Assembly (NCBI GenBank): GCA_002450255.1
Contig: DJYW01000121.1
Coordinates: 1-10,659 of the forward strand
Length of the DNA stretch: 10,659 nucleotides
Reading direction: 5' to 3'
Source of the DNA: Gammaproteobacteria bacterium UBA6968
GTDB lineage: Bacteria; Pseudomonadota; Gammaproteobacteria; Pseudomonadales; Azotimanducaceae
The position numbers and the translations under genes are program-made. Under the pieces are notes generated by a model. It was not told where the DNA came from, made no database searches, and saw nothing but the letters and a program-made list of their open reading frames with translations. Positions 1-7,347 of the stretch are shown one piece after another (the first letter of the stretch is position 1; each line of letters opens with the position of its first letter).

Positions 1-69
1 GTGCTGATGGACCGCTCGACGGATCGCGACCCTTTGCTATCTGTCAAGCTGCGGTCGCTAAGCCAGTGA
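1..69 (+). CDS. possible 3' end of an upstream gene (partial)
   Basis: Frame 1 is open from the window edge to a TGA at 67-69. It would encode about 22 C-terminal residues rich in Arg, Ser, Leu and Asp. The stop lies 12 bases before the ampD GTG, a spacing typical of genes in one operon. Frame 3 is also open here, so the choice of frame rests on the neat stop and spacing, not on similarity. I do not recognise the fragment. Confidence 0.3.
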   Translation: MLMDRSTDRDPLLSVKLRSLSQ

Positions 70-81
70 GGGAACGAGTAG

Positions 82-648
82 GTGACTATGATTCAGGCGG
101 GAAAGATTGTGGCAGCGCGATGGGAGCCAAGCCCTCATTTCGATGCACGCCCCTATCCTGGTCAAATCGATCTGATCGTTATTCATTGCATCTCTCTGCC
201 GGAAGGCCAGTATCACACAGGCGCTCCGCTGCGCTTATTCGGCGGGACTTTAGACACGGATGAGCATCCCAGTTTTGCCGATCTGCAGGGCGTGCATGTC
301 TCGCCGCACCTTTTTATTGCCCGCGATGGCGAAACTACGCAGTGTGTCGAACTGCATAACCGCGCCTGGCATGCCGGCAAGTCCAGTTATCAGGCTCGCG
401 ATAATTGTAATCACTTCTCGGTTGGCATCGAGCTCGAGGGTTGTGTAACGGAAGCGTTCGAGGAGCGACAATATAAGGCGTTGGAGCTAATGCTCGCGTT
501 GCTCTTGCAGCATTACCCGGCAATTGGGCCGCAGCAGGTCGTTGGTCACATGGAGGTAGCACCGGAGCGTAAGAATGACCCTGGGCCAAAGTTTGATTGG
601 CCTCGGATAACGCGTTTTCTGCATCAGGTACCCTTGAGTACAGCCTGA
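82..648 (+). CDS. ampD: 1,6-anhydro-N-acetylmuramyl-L-alanine amidase AmpD
   Basis: This is a cytosolic zinc amidase of peptidoglycan recycling. It cuts the bond between 1,6-anhydro-MurNAc and L-Ala in muropeptides imported by AmpG, and so lowers the ligand pool that activates AmpR/AmpC systems. The 188 residues match the usual AmpD length (about 185) and form one amidase_2 domain without a signal peptide. Zinc ligands known from Citrobacter AmpD are present: His35 (IHC), His156 (VGH) and Asp166 (NDPGPKFDW). Glu117 (GIELEG) and catalytic Lys164 (RKNDPG) are also in place. The start is GTG at 82, with GAGGGA at 68-73 eight bases upstream; ATG at 88 is a possible alternative. The neighbour is aceE, not the ampE gene that follows ampD in E. 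coli. Identification is secure. Confidence 0.96.
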   Translation: MTMIQAGKIVAARWEPSPHFDARPYPGQIDLIVIHCISLPEGQYHTGAPLRLFGGTLDTDEHPSFADLQGVHVSPHLFIARDGETTQCVELHNRAWHAGKSSYQARDNCNHFSVGIELEGCVTEAFEERQYKALELMLALLLQHYPAIGPQQVVGHMEVAPERKNDPGPKFDWPRITRFLHQVPLSTA

Positions 649-743
649 TGAGGGTGGAAGCTATGCAGACAGATTTTCGGCTTTAAATGAGGCAGGGCGC
701 TTTAAACTTGGAAATATCGTTAGAATGGAAGTTCTACACGAAA

Positions 744-758
744 ATGAGTTTGACCATT
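744..758 (+). promoter_or_regulatory. weak PdhR-like operator candidate upstream of aceE
   Basis: The 15-mer ATGAGTTTGACCATT agrees by eye at 11 of 15 positions with the E. coli PdhR-type site ATTGGTATGACCAAT. The right half (TGACCA) is good and the left half is poor. It lies immediately upstream of the Shine-Dalgarno sequence at 759-765, where a GntR-family pyruvate-sensing repressor could act. No pdhR gene is in the window, and a match of this quality can arise by chance. Confidence 0.2.
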
Positions 759-775
759 AAGAGGATAGCGATATA
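759..775 (+). promoter_or_regulatory. Shine-Dalgarno and candidate non-canonical AUA start of aceE
   Basis: AAGAGGA at 759-765 is followed, seven bases later, by ATA at 773-775 in the aceE frame. From there the frame runs without a stop into the 854 TTG, adding 27 residues. No ATG, GTG, TTG or CTG occurs in frame between the stop at 758-760 and 854. The added segment ends in Glu-Thr just before Leu-Glu-Trp, matching the Glu-Thr-Arg-Asp-Trp of E. coli AceE. This suggests that translation begins here, or that the base is a mutated or misread ATG. Confidence 0.5.
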
Positions 776-853
776 ACCGATCCTAATAAGCAACAAACGC
801 TTAGCTCGCAGACGCAAGCATCGGCTGAAAGCGAAGCTGAACGCCAGGAAACC

Positions 854-3571
854 TTGGAGTGGCTCGAAGCTTTAGAGGATGTTCTTGATCAGCAGGGTGT
901 AGCTCGCGCTCTTGAAATTATGCGGGTTTTATCCGGGCGTTTGGCAGAAACCGGTGCGGCACTGCCGTATACCCTTACGACGCCATATCGCAATACCATT
1001 CCCGTTACTGCCGAAGTCCCCATGCCCGGCGATTTGTTTATAGAACGTCGCGTCCGCAGCTTTATTCGTTGGAACGCGCTGGCTATGGTGGTCCGTGCAA
1101 ATCAAAAGCCCGGTGATTTGGGTGGTCATATTTCGAGCTTTGCCTCATCGGCAACGCTTTATGACGTGGGCTTTAACTACTTCTTTCGGGGGCCGGAACA
1201 AACCGACGATGCTGCTGGTGATTCGCACAACTCAGCATCCCGCAGTCGTGGCCAGCGCTCAGTCGCCCCTGGCGACTTAGTGTATTTTCAAGGGCACGCG
1301 GCGCCAGGCATCTATGCTCGCTCCTTTCTGGAGGGGCGTATCAGCGCTGACCAGTTGGATGGTTTTCGTACCGAAGTCGATGGCGGCGGATTGTCCTCTT
1401 ATCCGCATCCCTGGCTGATGCCTGATTATTGGCAGTTCCCAACAGTTTCTATGGGTCTAGGCCCCTTGCAGGCGATTTATCAGGCCCATGTCATGAAGTA
1501 TTTGCAGAACCGCGGCCTGGTTGATTCTGGCAATCGTAAGGTCTGGGCATTTCTAGGTGACGGCGAGTGCGACGAGCCAGAAGCGTTAGGTGCTTTGTCG
1601 CTGGCTGGTCGAGAGAAGCTCGATAACTTGATTTTTGTTGTGAACTGTAATTTGCAGCGTCTCGATGGCCCGGTCCGTGGCAACGGCAAAATCATTCAGG
1701 AGTTAGAAGGTTACTTTCGTGGTGCCGGATGGAATGTGATCAAAGTGGTCTGGGGGCGTCGCTGGGATCCACTGTTTGCCAAAGATAAAAGCGGTCTTTT
1801 GCAAAAAGTACTGGATACAGTCGTAGATGGTGAGTACCAGAATTATAAAGCGAAGGGCGGCCATTACGTTCGCGAACATCTGTTTGGAAAAGATCCAGCG
1901 CTTGCCGCGTTGGTGGCAGATATGACCGACGACGACATTAATCGTCTTAATCGCGGTGGCCATGACCCTTATAAAATCTATGCGGCTTACCATGCGGCGG
2001 TACGTCATAAAGGTCAGCCTACGGTGGTGCTTGCGAAAACCATTAAAGGCTATGGAATGGGTGATGCGGGTGAGTCCGAAAACACCACCCACCAGGTCAA
2101 AAAGCTGAACTTGGAGGAGCTAAAACAGTTCCGGGATCGCTTCAACATTCCGCTGAGTAATGCTGAGCTGCGGGACATTCCCTATTACCGTCCACCGGAA
2201 GACAGTCCGGAAATGGTGCATATGCGCGAGCGTCGCAAAGCATTGGGTGGACCTATGCCTCAGCGATTGCAGACCTCGGAAACACTTGTGATGCCGTCGC
2301 TCAGCGTTTTCAAAAGCCAACTAGAGGGCAGCGGGGCGCGCGCAATCAGTACCACCATGGCTTTTGTGCGTATCCTCGCAACGCTGCTTCGAGACAAGGA
2401 GATTAAGTCGCGTATTGTTCCTATTGTGCCCGATGAGGCGCGGACGTTTGGGATGGAGGGCATGTTCCGTCAGCTGGGGATATATTCATCGGTTGGGCAG
2501 CTGTATCGCCCGGAGGATGCGGATGCGCTCAACGCATATCATGAATCGCGGGACGGCCAAGTAATGGAAGAGGGCATAAACGAAGCGGGTGCCTTTTCTG
2601 CATGGATTGCTGCGGCGACTGCGCAAAGCTCGCATCAGTATACCTTGATCCCTTTTTATATTTTTTACTCGATGTTTGGTTTTCAGCGTATTGGTGATTT
2701 GGCCTGGGCGGCTGGAGATATTCAGGCCAGAGGGTTTTTGTTGGGCGGCACATCCGGGCGGACCACTTTGAACGGCGAGGGTTTGCAGCATCAGGATGGT
2801 CACAGCCATGTGCTTGCGGCGACTGTACCAAACTGCGTTGCCTATGACCCCGCGTATGCTTATGAACTTGCGGTCATCGTGCATCGCGGGTTGCAGCATA
2901 TGTATGTCGAGAATGCGGCAGTGTACTACTACATCACGCTGATGAATGAAGCCTATGAGCAGCCGGCAATGCCTGGCGGTGCGGCGGAAGAGGTGTCCGC
3001 CGAACTAATAGAAGGGATCATTCGCGGTATGTATAGGCGACGTCCAGGGCGATCCTCTGAGCAACCGCGGGTGCGACTGTTGGCTAGTGGAGCGCTCTTG
3101 CCCGAAGCGGAAGCGGCCGCCTCCCTGCTAGAAGAGATGTTTTCTGTTAGCGCTGAGGTATGGAGTGTGACCAGTTTCAGTGAATTGGCTCGAGACATTC
3201 AGGATACCAATCGCGCTAATCTCTTGGCGCGAGATAAGCCGCCCAGACAAAGTTTTGTCGCCCAACAACTGAGTGAACAGACGGAGTGGAAAGGTGCTCC
3301 CGTCATCGCAGTTTCTGATTATATAAAAAGCCTGCCGGAGCAGTTGCGCAGCGCCATCGATGGACCATACTTTGTGCTGGGGACTGACGGTTTTGGGCGC
3401 AGCGATACGCGTCAGAATTTGCGCAAGTTTTTTGAGGTGGATCGCGAGTTTATAGCGCTAGCGGCGCTTTATCAGCTTGCGCTGACGGGTACCATAGATA
3501 TGGCGGTTGTCGATCAGGCGCAAAGCGCATTCGCGATCGATACGGAAAAACCAAATCCTAGAGAACAGTAG
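854..3571 (+). CDS. aceE: pyruvate dehydrogenase E1 component (homodimeric, AceE)
   Basis: This is the thiamine-diphosphate-dependent E1 subunit. It decarboxylates pyruvate and reductively acetylates the lipoyl groups of AceF in the cytoplasm. Counted from the TTG at 854 (905 aa), the ThDP motif runs from GDGECDEPE (235-243) to NCN (264-266). Active-site histidines lie at GGH (91), QGH (148) and the THQVKK loop (413), and the EGINE block is at 573-577. C-terminal signatures include GTSGRTTLNGEGLQHQDGHSH at 632-652 (first residue Gly) and VLGTDGFGRSD (841-851). The protein is slightly longer than E. coli AceE (887 aa), mainly because of a Ser/Arg-rich insertion around 115-138. The TTG has only a cramped AGGA four bases upstream and would remove conserved N-terminal residues. 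I favour a start at the AUA codon at 773 (932 aa). aceF follows after 79 bases. Confidence 0.96.
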   Translation: MEWLEALEDVLDQQGVARALEIMRVLSGRLAETGAALPYTLTTPYRNTIPVTAEVPMPGDLFIERRVRSFIRWNALAMVVRANQKPGDLGGHISSFASSATLYDVGFNYFFRGPEQTDDAAGDSHNSASRSRGQRSVAPGDLVYFQGHAAPGIYARSFLEGRISADQLDGFRTEVDGGGLSSYPHPWLMPDYWQFPTVSMGLGPLQAIYQAHVMKYLQNRGLVDSGNRKVWAFLGDGECDEPEALGALSLAGREKLDNLIFVVNCNLQRLDGPVRGNGKIIQELEGYFRGAGWNVIKVVWGRRWDPLFAKDKSGLLQKVLDTVVDGEYQNYKAKGGHYVREHLFGKDPALAALVADMTDDDINRLNRGGHDPYKIYAAYHAAVRHKGQPTVVLAKTIKGYGMGDAGESENTTHQVKKLNLEELKQFRDRFNIPLSNAELRDIPYYRPPEDSPEMVHMRERRKALGGPMPQRLQTSETLVMPSLSVFKSQLEGSGARAISTTMAFVRILATLLRDKEIKSRIVPIVPDEARTFGMEGMFRQLGIYSSVGQLYRPEDADALNAYHESRDGQVMEEGINEAGAFSAWIAAATAQSSHQYTLIPFYIFYSMFGFQRIGDLAWAAGDIQARGFLLGGTSGRTTLNGEGLQHQDGHSHVLAATVPNCVAYDPAYAYELAVIVHRGLQHMYVENAAVYYYITLMNEAYEQPAMPGGAAEEVSAELIEGIIRGMYRRRPGRSSEQPRVRLLASGALLPEAEAAASLLEEMFSVSAEVWSVTSFSELARDIQDTNRANLLARDKPPRQSFVAQQLSEQTEWKGAPVIAVSDYIKSLPEQLRSAIDGPYFVLGTDGFGRSDTRQNLRKFFEVDREFIALAALYQLALTGTIDMAVVDQAQSAFAIDTEKPNPREQ

Positions 3572-3650
3572 CATGCGGCCGATAGCAAGCCCCAAGCTGA
3601 GGCGTAAGCCCGGCAATAGGCATGGACATGGACTTAGATAAGGAGTCTGC

Positions 3651-5378
3651 GTGGACATCTTGATTCCCAATTTGGGAGACATCGATGAGGTTGAGGTCAC
3701 CGAGGTTTGTGTTGCTGCAGGGGAAGCGGTTGCAGCGGATACGCCGCTAATCGTAATTGAGTCTGACAAGGCCTCGATGGAAGTGCCAGCTGGCGTTTCC
3801 GGTACGGTAAACGAGATTTTGTTGTCGGTCGGTGATCAAGTCGGCGAAGGCACGCTGATCGCGCGCATAAGCGCAGCTGAAGCGGAGCATAAAAGGATCG
3901 GCGAATTCGCATCGTCGTCCGCAGGTATACCTCCGGCTACAGATGCCGGTGCAAAGACTAGCCCTGAGCAGTCCATCGAAGTGCCGGTTGCCCCGAAACC
4001 ACCCTCGACCCCGGCGGCATCCTCTGCCGCTGGTTCCACGAGCATCGAACTCTTGGTACCGGACTTGGGTGACATCGAGTCCGTTGAAGTTATTGAGATC
4101 ACCGTAGTCGAAGGTCAGGAGGTCGCTGAAGGTGACCCCTTGGCGGTAATCGAATCTGATAAGGCTTCTATGGATGTACCGGCTGAACGTGCGGGTACAA
4201 TCGAAAAACTGCTTGTCAGTGTCGGCGACACAGTGGTCTCGGGTCAGCCTTTGGTAAGCTTGCTTTTGTTGTCAGTCGTTGAAGCTCAGTCCGACTCGGG
4301 ACTAAACGTTGCGCAACCCGCTGGTGGAACCGGTGCTTTGCCTAGCGCTACTGATAGCGCAGCGCCTGCGCAGGACAGTGCGGACCTCGGCGTCGTCACG
4401 ACGCCTGTTAAGACTGTTGCCCTAGGTGGTGAATCGTCATCGAGTCCAGCAGCAGAAAAGTCGCCTGATAACATTAAGCGAGTTTACGCCGGGCCAGCAG
4501 TGCGCCGGTTGGCTAGAGAAATGGGCGTGTCGCTGGGTGAAGTCACAGGGTCTGGGAATCGTGGCCGGATTACCAAAGAAGATGTGAAGCAGTACGTTAA
4601 GCAATCGTTAGCCGGTCGTGAACAAGGCGTTTCGGGTGGCGGTATTCCTAAGGTTCCGCAGATTGACTTCAGCCGTTATGGCGAAGTTACAGACATCGCA
4701 TTTTCGCGAATTCAAAAACAAGTTGCTGAAAACATGCATCGGAGCTGGCTGAACGTGCCGCATGTTACCCAGCATGGTGCCGCTGACGTTACAGATCTCG
4801 AGCTGTTCCGCCGCGAGCTTAAGGCCGAGTCGCAGCAAAGCGGGAAGCCGCCGCTAACGCCGCTCGCCTTTATTGTGGCTGCCTGTTGTCATGCACTGAC
4901 GCAGTTTCCCAAATTCAACAGCTCCCTAAATGCGTCCGCTGATGGCTATATCCATAAGCGTTACATTAATGTTGGCATAGCCGTTGATACGCCTGACGGT
5001 TTGGTTGTTCCGGTAATTCGAAATGCCGATCAAAAGTCTCTTTGGGATTTGGCCGCAGACATACAGTCACTATCCAATAAAGCACGAGAGAAGAAGCTGG
5101 CCTTAGATGATTTAAGCGGCGGCACCTTTACTATTTCCAGCTTGGGTGCGCTGGGCGGCACCGGCTTTACGCCCATAGTGAATACACCAGAGGTCGCGAT
5201 TCTCGGGGTGGGGCGCCTTGCAACGCAGCCGGTATGGAAAGACGATACAGTGCAGCCCCGGCGGATGCTGCCATTGGCGTTATCTTATGACCATCGCGTT
5301 ATCAACGGTGTCGACGGGGGCCAGTTTATGGTCCACCTTGAATCATTGTTGGGCGATATTCGTCGTGTTCTCCTGTAA
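3651..5378 (+). CDS. aceF: dihydrolipoyllysine acetyltransferase, pyruvate dehydrogenase E2 (AceF)
   Basis: AceF is the E2 core of the pyruvate dehydrogenase complex. It passes the acetyl group from E1 via swinging lipoyl-lysines to coenzyme A. The 575-residue protein shows two lipoyl domains, at about 1-76 (lipoylated Lys40 in ESDKASM) and about 131-207 (Lys171 in ESDKASM), each followed by an Ala/Pro/Ser-rich linker. A peripheral subunit-binding domain lies at about 277-316, and the catalytic domain at about 345-575. The active site reads DHRVING, with His548 and Asn552. E. coli has Asp at that second position, while Asn is the form I know from Azotobacter vinelandii E2p. E. coli AceF has three lipoyl domains; two is a common variant. 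The start is GTG at 3651, five bases after AAGGAG (3640-3645). No lpd (E3) gene follows. Confidence 0.96.
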   Translation: MDILIPNLGDIDEVEVTEVCVAAGEAVAADTPLIVIESDKASMEVPAGVSGTVNEILLSVGDQVGEGTLIARISAAEAEHKRIGEFASSSAGIPPATDAGAKTSPEQSIEVPVAPKPPSTPAASSAAGSTSIELLVPDLGDIESVEVIEITVVEGQEVAEGDPLAVIESDKASMDVPAERAGTIEKLLVSVGDTVVSGQPLVSLLLLSVVEAQSDSGLNVAQPAGGTGALPSATDSAAPAQDSADLGVVTTPVKTVALGGESSSSPAAEKSPDNIKRVYAGPAVRRLAREMGVSLGEVTGSGNRGRITKEDVKQYVKQSLAGREQGVSGGGIPKVPQIDFSRYGEVTDIAFSRIQKQVAENMHRSWLNVPHVTQHGAADVTDLELFRRELKAESQQSGKPPLTPLAFIVAACCHALTQFPKFNSSLNASADGYIHKRYINVGIAVDTPDGLVVPVIRNADQKSLWDLAADIQSLSNKAREKKLALDDLSGGTFTISSLGALGGTGFTPIVNTPEVAILGVGRLATQPVWKDDTVQPRRMLPLALSYDHRVINGVDGGQFMVHLESLLGDIRRVLL

Positions 5379-5440
5379 AAGGTTCGCTATCCTTTGCGCC
5401 ATTCAAGATAAGGCTGAGAAAAATTTAGGAGAGGCACGTT

Positions 5441-5923
5441 ATGCCATCGTTCGACATAGTATCCGAGGTAGACCTTCAAGAAGTGCGTAATGCCGTTGAC
5501 CAAGCGACTCGAGAGATTCGCAGTCGCTTCGACTTCCGTAATGTTGATGCTTCGGTCGAATTAGAAGATGAAACAGTGCTACTCATCGCGCCCGAAGAAT
5601 TTCAAGTGAAACAGTTGCGCGATATTTTGCGTGACAAACTTACTTCGCGAGGCGTGGATAGCCGCTCGCTACAGGCTTCTGATATTGAAGGAGTAGGTAA
5701 GGTGAAGCGACAGCGCTTAACGCTTGCCCAAGGCATTGATAAAGATCACGCGCGGCAGTTGACCAAAGTCATAAAGGATTCGAAGCTCAAGGTGCAGAGC
5801 CAGGTAAATGGCGACAAAGTGCGGGTAACCGGCAAAAAGCGCGATGATTTGCAGGCGGCTATGGCGGCGATCAAAGAAGCATCCCCGGATTTGCCGTTGC
5901 AGTATGACAACTTTCGTGATTAA
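5441..5923 (+). CDS. yajQ: YajQ family nucleotide-binding protein
   Basis: This 160-residue protein spans the full length of the YajQ/UPF0234 family. It has the family N-terminus (MPSFDIVSEVD), the core FDFRNVDASVELEDE at about 31-45 and the C-terminal QYDNFRD. Known members are small cytosolic proteins with two ferredoxin-like domains that bind nucleotides. A Xanthomonas member has been reported as a cyclic-di-GMP effector, but the role of this one cannot be read from the sequence. The ATG at 5441 has AGGAG at 5427-5431, nine bases upstream. It begins 62 bases after aceF with no convincing terminator between, so it may be co-transcribed with aceEF. Confidence 0.95.
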   Translation: MPSFDIVSEVDLQEVRNAVDQATREIRSRFDFRNVDASVELEDETVLLIAPEEFQVKQLRDILRDKLTSRGVDSRSLQASDIEGVGKVKRQRLTLAQGIDKDHARQLTKVIKDSKLKVQSQVNGDKVRVTGKKRDDLQAAMAAIKEASPDLPLQYDNFRD

Positions 5924-6046
5924 TGCGTCCCGAAGGGCAGGCGCTGAAATAGAAGAACCGTTAGGTTCGATGCGAGTTGAGCAGGGTAGGAGAAGCTTCG
6001 TCCACCCCACTGTACCCGCGGCCGCCGGTGGCAGCACGATTAAGTA

Positions 6047-7315
6047 ATGTTCTCCTTTGATTTTCCTTACCGCGATATATTCACGCGCCGTATGCTCATC
6101 TGTATGGGCACCGGCTTCGCGTCGGGCCTGCCGCTCTATTTGTTGATTCAGTTGGTTCCGGCGTGGCTGCGTTTGGAGGGAGTCAGTCTCGCTACCATTG
6201 GTTTTATTGGCCTCGTGCTCTACCCTTATTCTATCAATTTCGTCTGGTCACCGTTACTTGAACGCTACGCTCTGCCTATGCTCGGGCATCGGCGCGGCTG
6301 GATGTTGGTCATTCAAATCGGCTTGGTGTTAAGTATTGCGAGCCTGGGGTTGTTTGATCCCTCTGAGCAGTTGGCCATGATCGTAGCTGTTGCGATTTGC
6401 ATCGCTTTTTTCAGTGCGTCCCAAGACATTGTTTTAGATGCGTTTCGTCACGAAATTTTGGAATCCGAAGGTGATCTCGCTCTCGGCAATACCATTCACG
6501 TGCAGGCATATAAGATCTCGGGTCTTATCCCTGGTTCTTTGGGCATGAGTCTGATCGGTGTAGTGAGTTGGCAAATCAACTGCTTGATCATGGCTGCGGC
6601 GATGAGCATAAGTATTTTGATCACGTTAATGCTGCGCGAACCCGTGCCTGAATCCGTTCGACCTACCCGTCTGTATGACGCTATAACCCGACCGTTTGTT
6701 GAGTTTTTTCAGCGCCGACAAAGCGTCTATCAATCGATAGCCGTGATCGCATTTATGGTCACCTACAAGCTGGGCGACAACATGGCGACCGCATTGGCGA
6801 CACCGTTTTACATCGATTTAGGCTTTAGTACACAGCAGATCGGATTCATTGCCAAAAATGCGGCCCTATGGCCTTCGATCTTTGGCGGCGTGGTTGGCGC
6901 CTTAATTGTGCTCAAGAGTGGCATCAACAAGGCGCTGTGGTGGTTTGGCGGTGTCCAGCTGATCAGCATTTTCGGCTACGTTTGGCTTTCTCAAGCCGGA
7001 GCGGATCCTTGGGTGCTGGCTTTGGTGATTACCGGTGAATACTTGGGTGTTGGTCTAGGTACCACTGCTTATGTCGCCTTTATTTTCCGCGAAACCTCTC
7101 GCTTGGCTGTGGCGACTCAATTGGCAATGTTTACTGCGCTGGCTACTTTGCCGCGGACCGTGGCGACAAGTTTTAGCGGTGTCATTGTCGAAGCGATCGG
7201 CTGGACAGATTTCTTTTATCTAAGCGCGCTGCTGGCGCTGCCGGGTATGGTGCTTTTAACGTGGGTGGCGCCATATCGCCAGAGTCCGGATCAAGCTGGG
7301 CGCTTAGCCAAATAG
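6047..7315 (+). CDS. ampG: AmpG-type muropeptide permease (MFS)
   Basis: AmpG is an inner-membrane MFS transporter that imports GlcNAc-1,6-anhydro-MurNAc peptides from the periplasm for recycling; AmpD acts on its substrates. The 422-residue protein is hydrophobic throughout, with about 12 likely membrane segments. Family signatures are GFASGLPLYLL (23-33), WSPLLERY (67-74), LGHRRGWML (79-87), FSASQDIVLDAFR (122-134, Asp127 and Asp131) and YKLGD (240-244). It is shorter than E. coli AmpG (491 aa), lacking the long C-terminal part. The position before FxWSP, Lys in E. coli, is Asn64 here. The ATG at 6047 has no good Shine-Dalgarno, but it overlaps the stop of a short upstream frame as TAATG, so coupling is possible. 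An internal Met16 lacks a better ribosome site. Confidence 0.9.
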   Translation: MFSFDFPYRDIFTRRMLICMGTGFASGLPLYLLIQLVPAWLRLEGVSLATIGFIGLVLYPYSINFVWSPLLERYALPMLGHRRGWMLVIQIGLVLSIASLGLFDPSEQLAMIVAVAICIAFFSASQDIVLDAFRHEILESEGDLALGNTIHVQAYKISGLIPGSLGMSLIGVVSWQINCLIMAAAMSISILITLMLREPVPESVRPTRLYDAITRPFVEFFQRRQSVYQSIAVIAFMVTYKLGDNMATALATPFYIDLGFSTQQIGFIAKNAALWPSIFGGVVGALIVLKSGINKALWWFGGVQLISIFGYVWLSQAGADPWVLALVITGEYLGVGLGTTAYVAFIFRETSRLAVATQLAMFTALATLPRTVATSFSGVIVEAIGWTDFFYLSALLALPGMVLLTWVAPYRQSPDQAGRLAK

Positions 7316-7347
7316 GGCCGTTTGCGGGTTAATTTTGATGTCTGTCG

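Noticed and set aside
687..776. Twenty-nine-codon frame between ampD and aceE
   Set aside because: No good Shine-Dalgarno or recognisable product. I keep it only as context for the possible ATAA overlap with the aceE start, not as a gene.
1703..2092. Open frame of 129 codons on the - strand inside aceE
   Set aside because: It is opposite a well-conserved part of AceE, and its product shows no recognisable domain.
3622..3663. Thirteen-codon frame starting in the CATGGACATGGA duplication and overlapping the aceF start
   Set aside because: No clear ribosome site of its own; aceF already has AAGGAG at a proper distance, and the short duplication looks fortuitous.
3651..4275. Repeated sequence at the start of aceF
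   Set aside because: This is the ordinary duplication of lipoyl domains; the DNA copies have diverged, and it is not a mobile or regulatory repeat.
5292..5316. Asn in place of Asp in the AceF active-site motif (HRVING)
   Set aside because: At first it looks like a missing catalytic residue, but Asn at this place is known in functional E2p such as that of Azotobacter vinelandii.
5378..5395. Small inverted repeat AAAGG/CCTTT after aceF
   Set aside because: Only five pairs, A/T-rich, an eight-base loop and no T-run. It is not a credible terminator.
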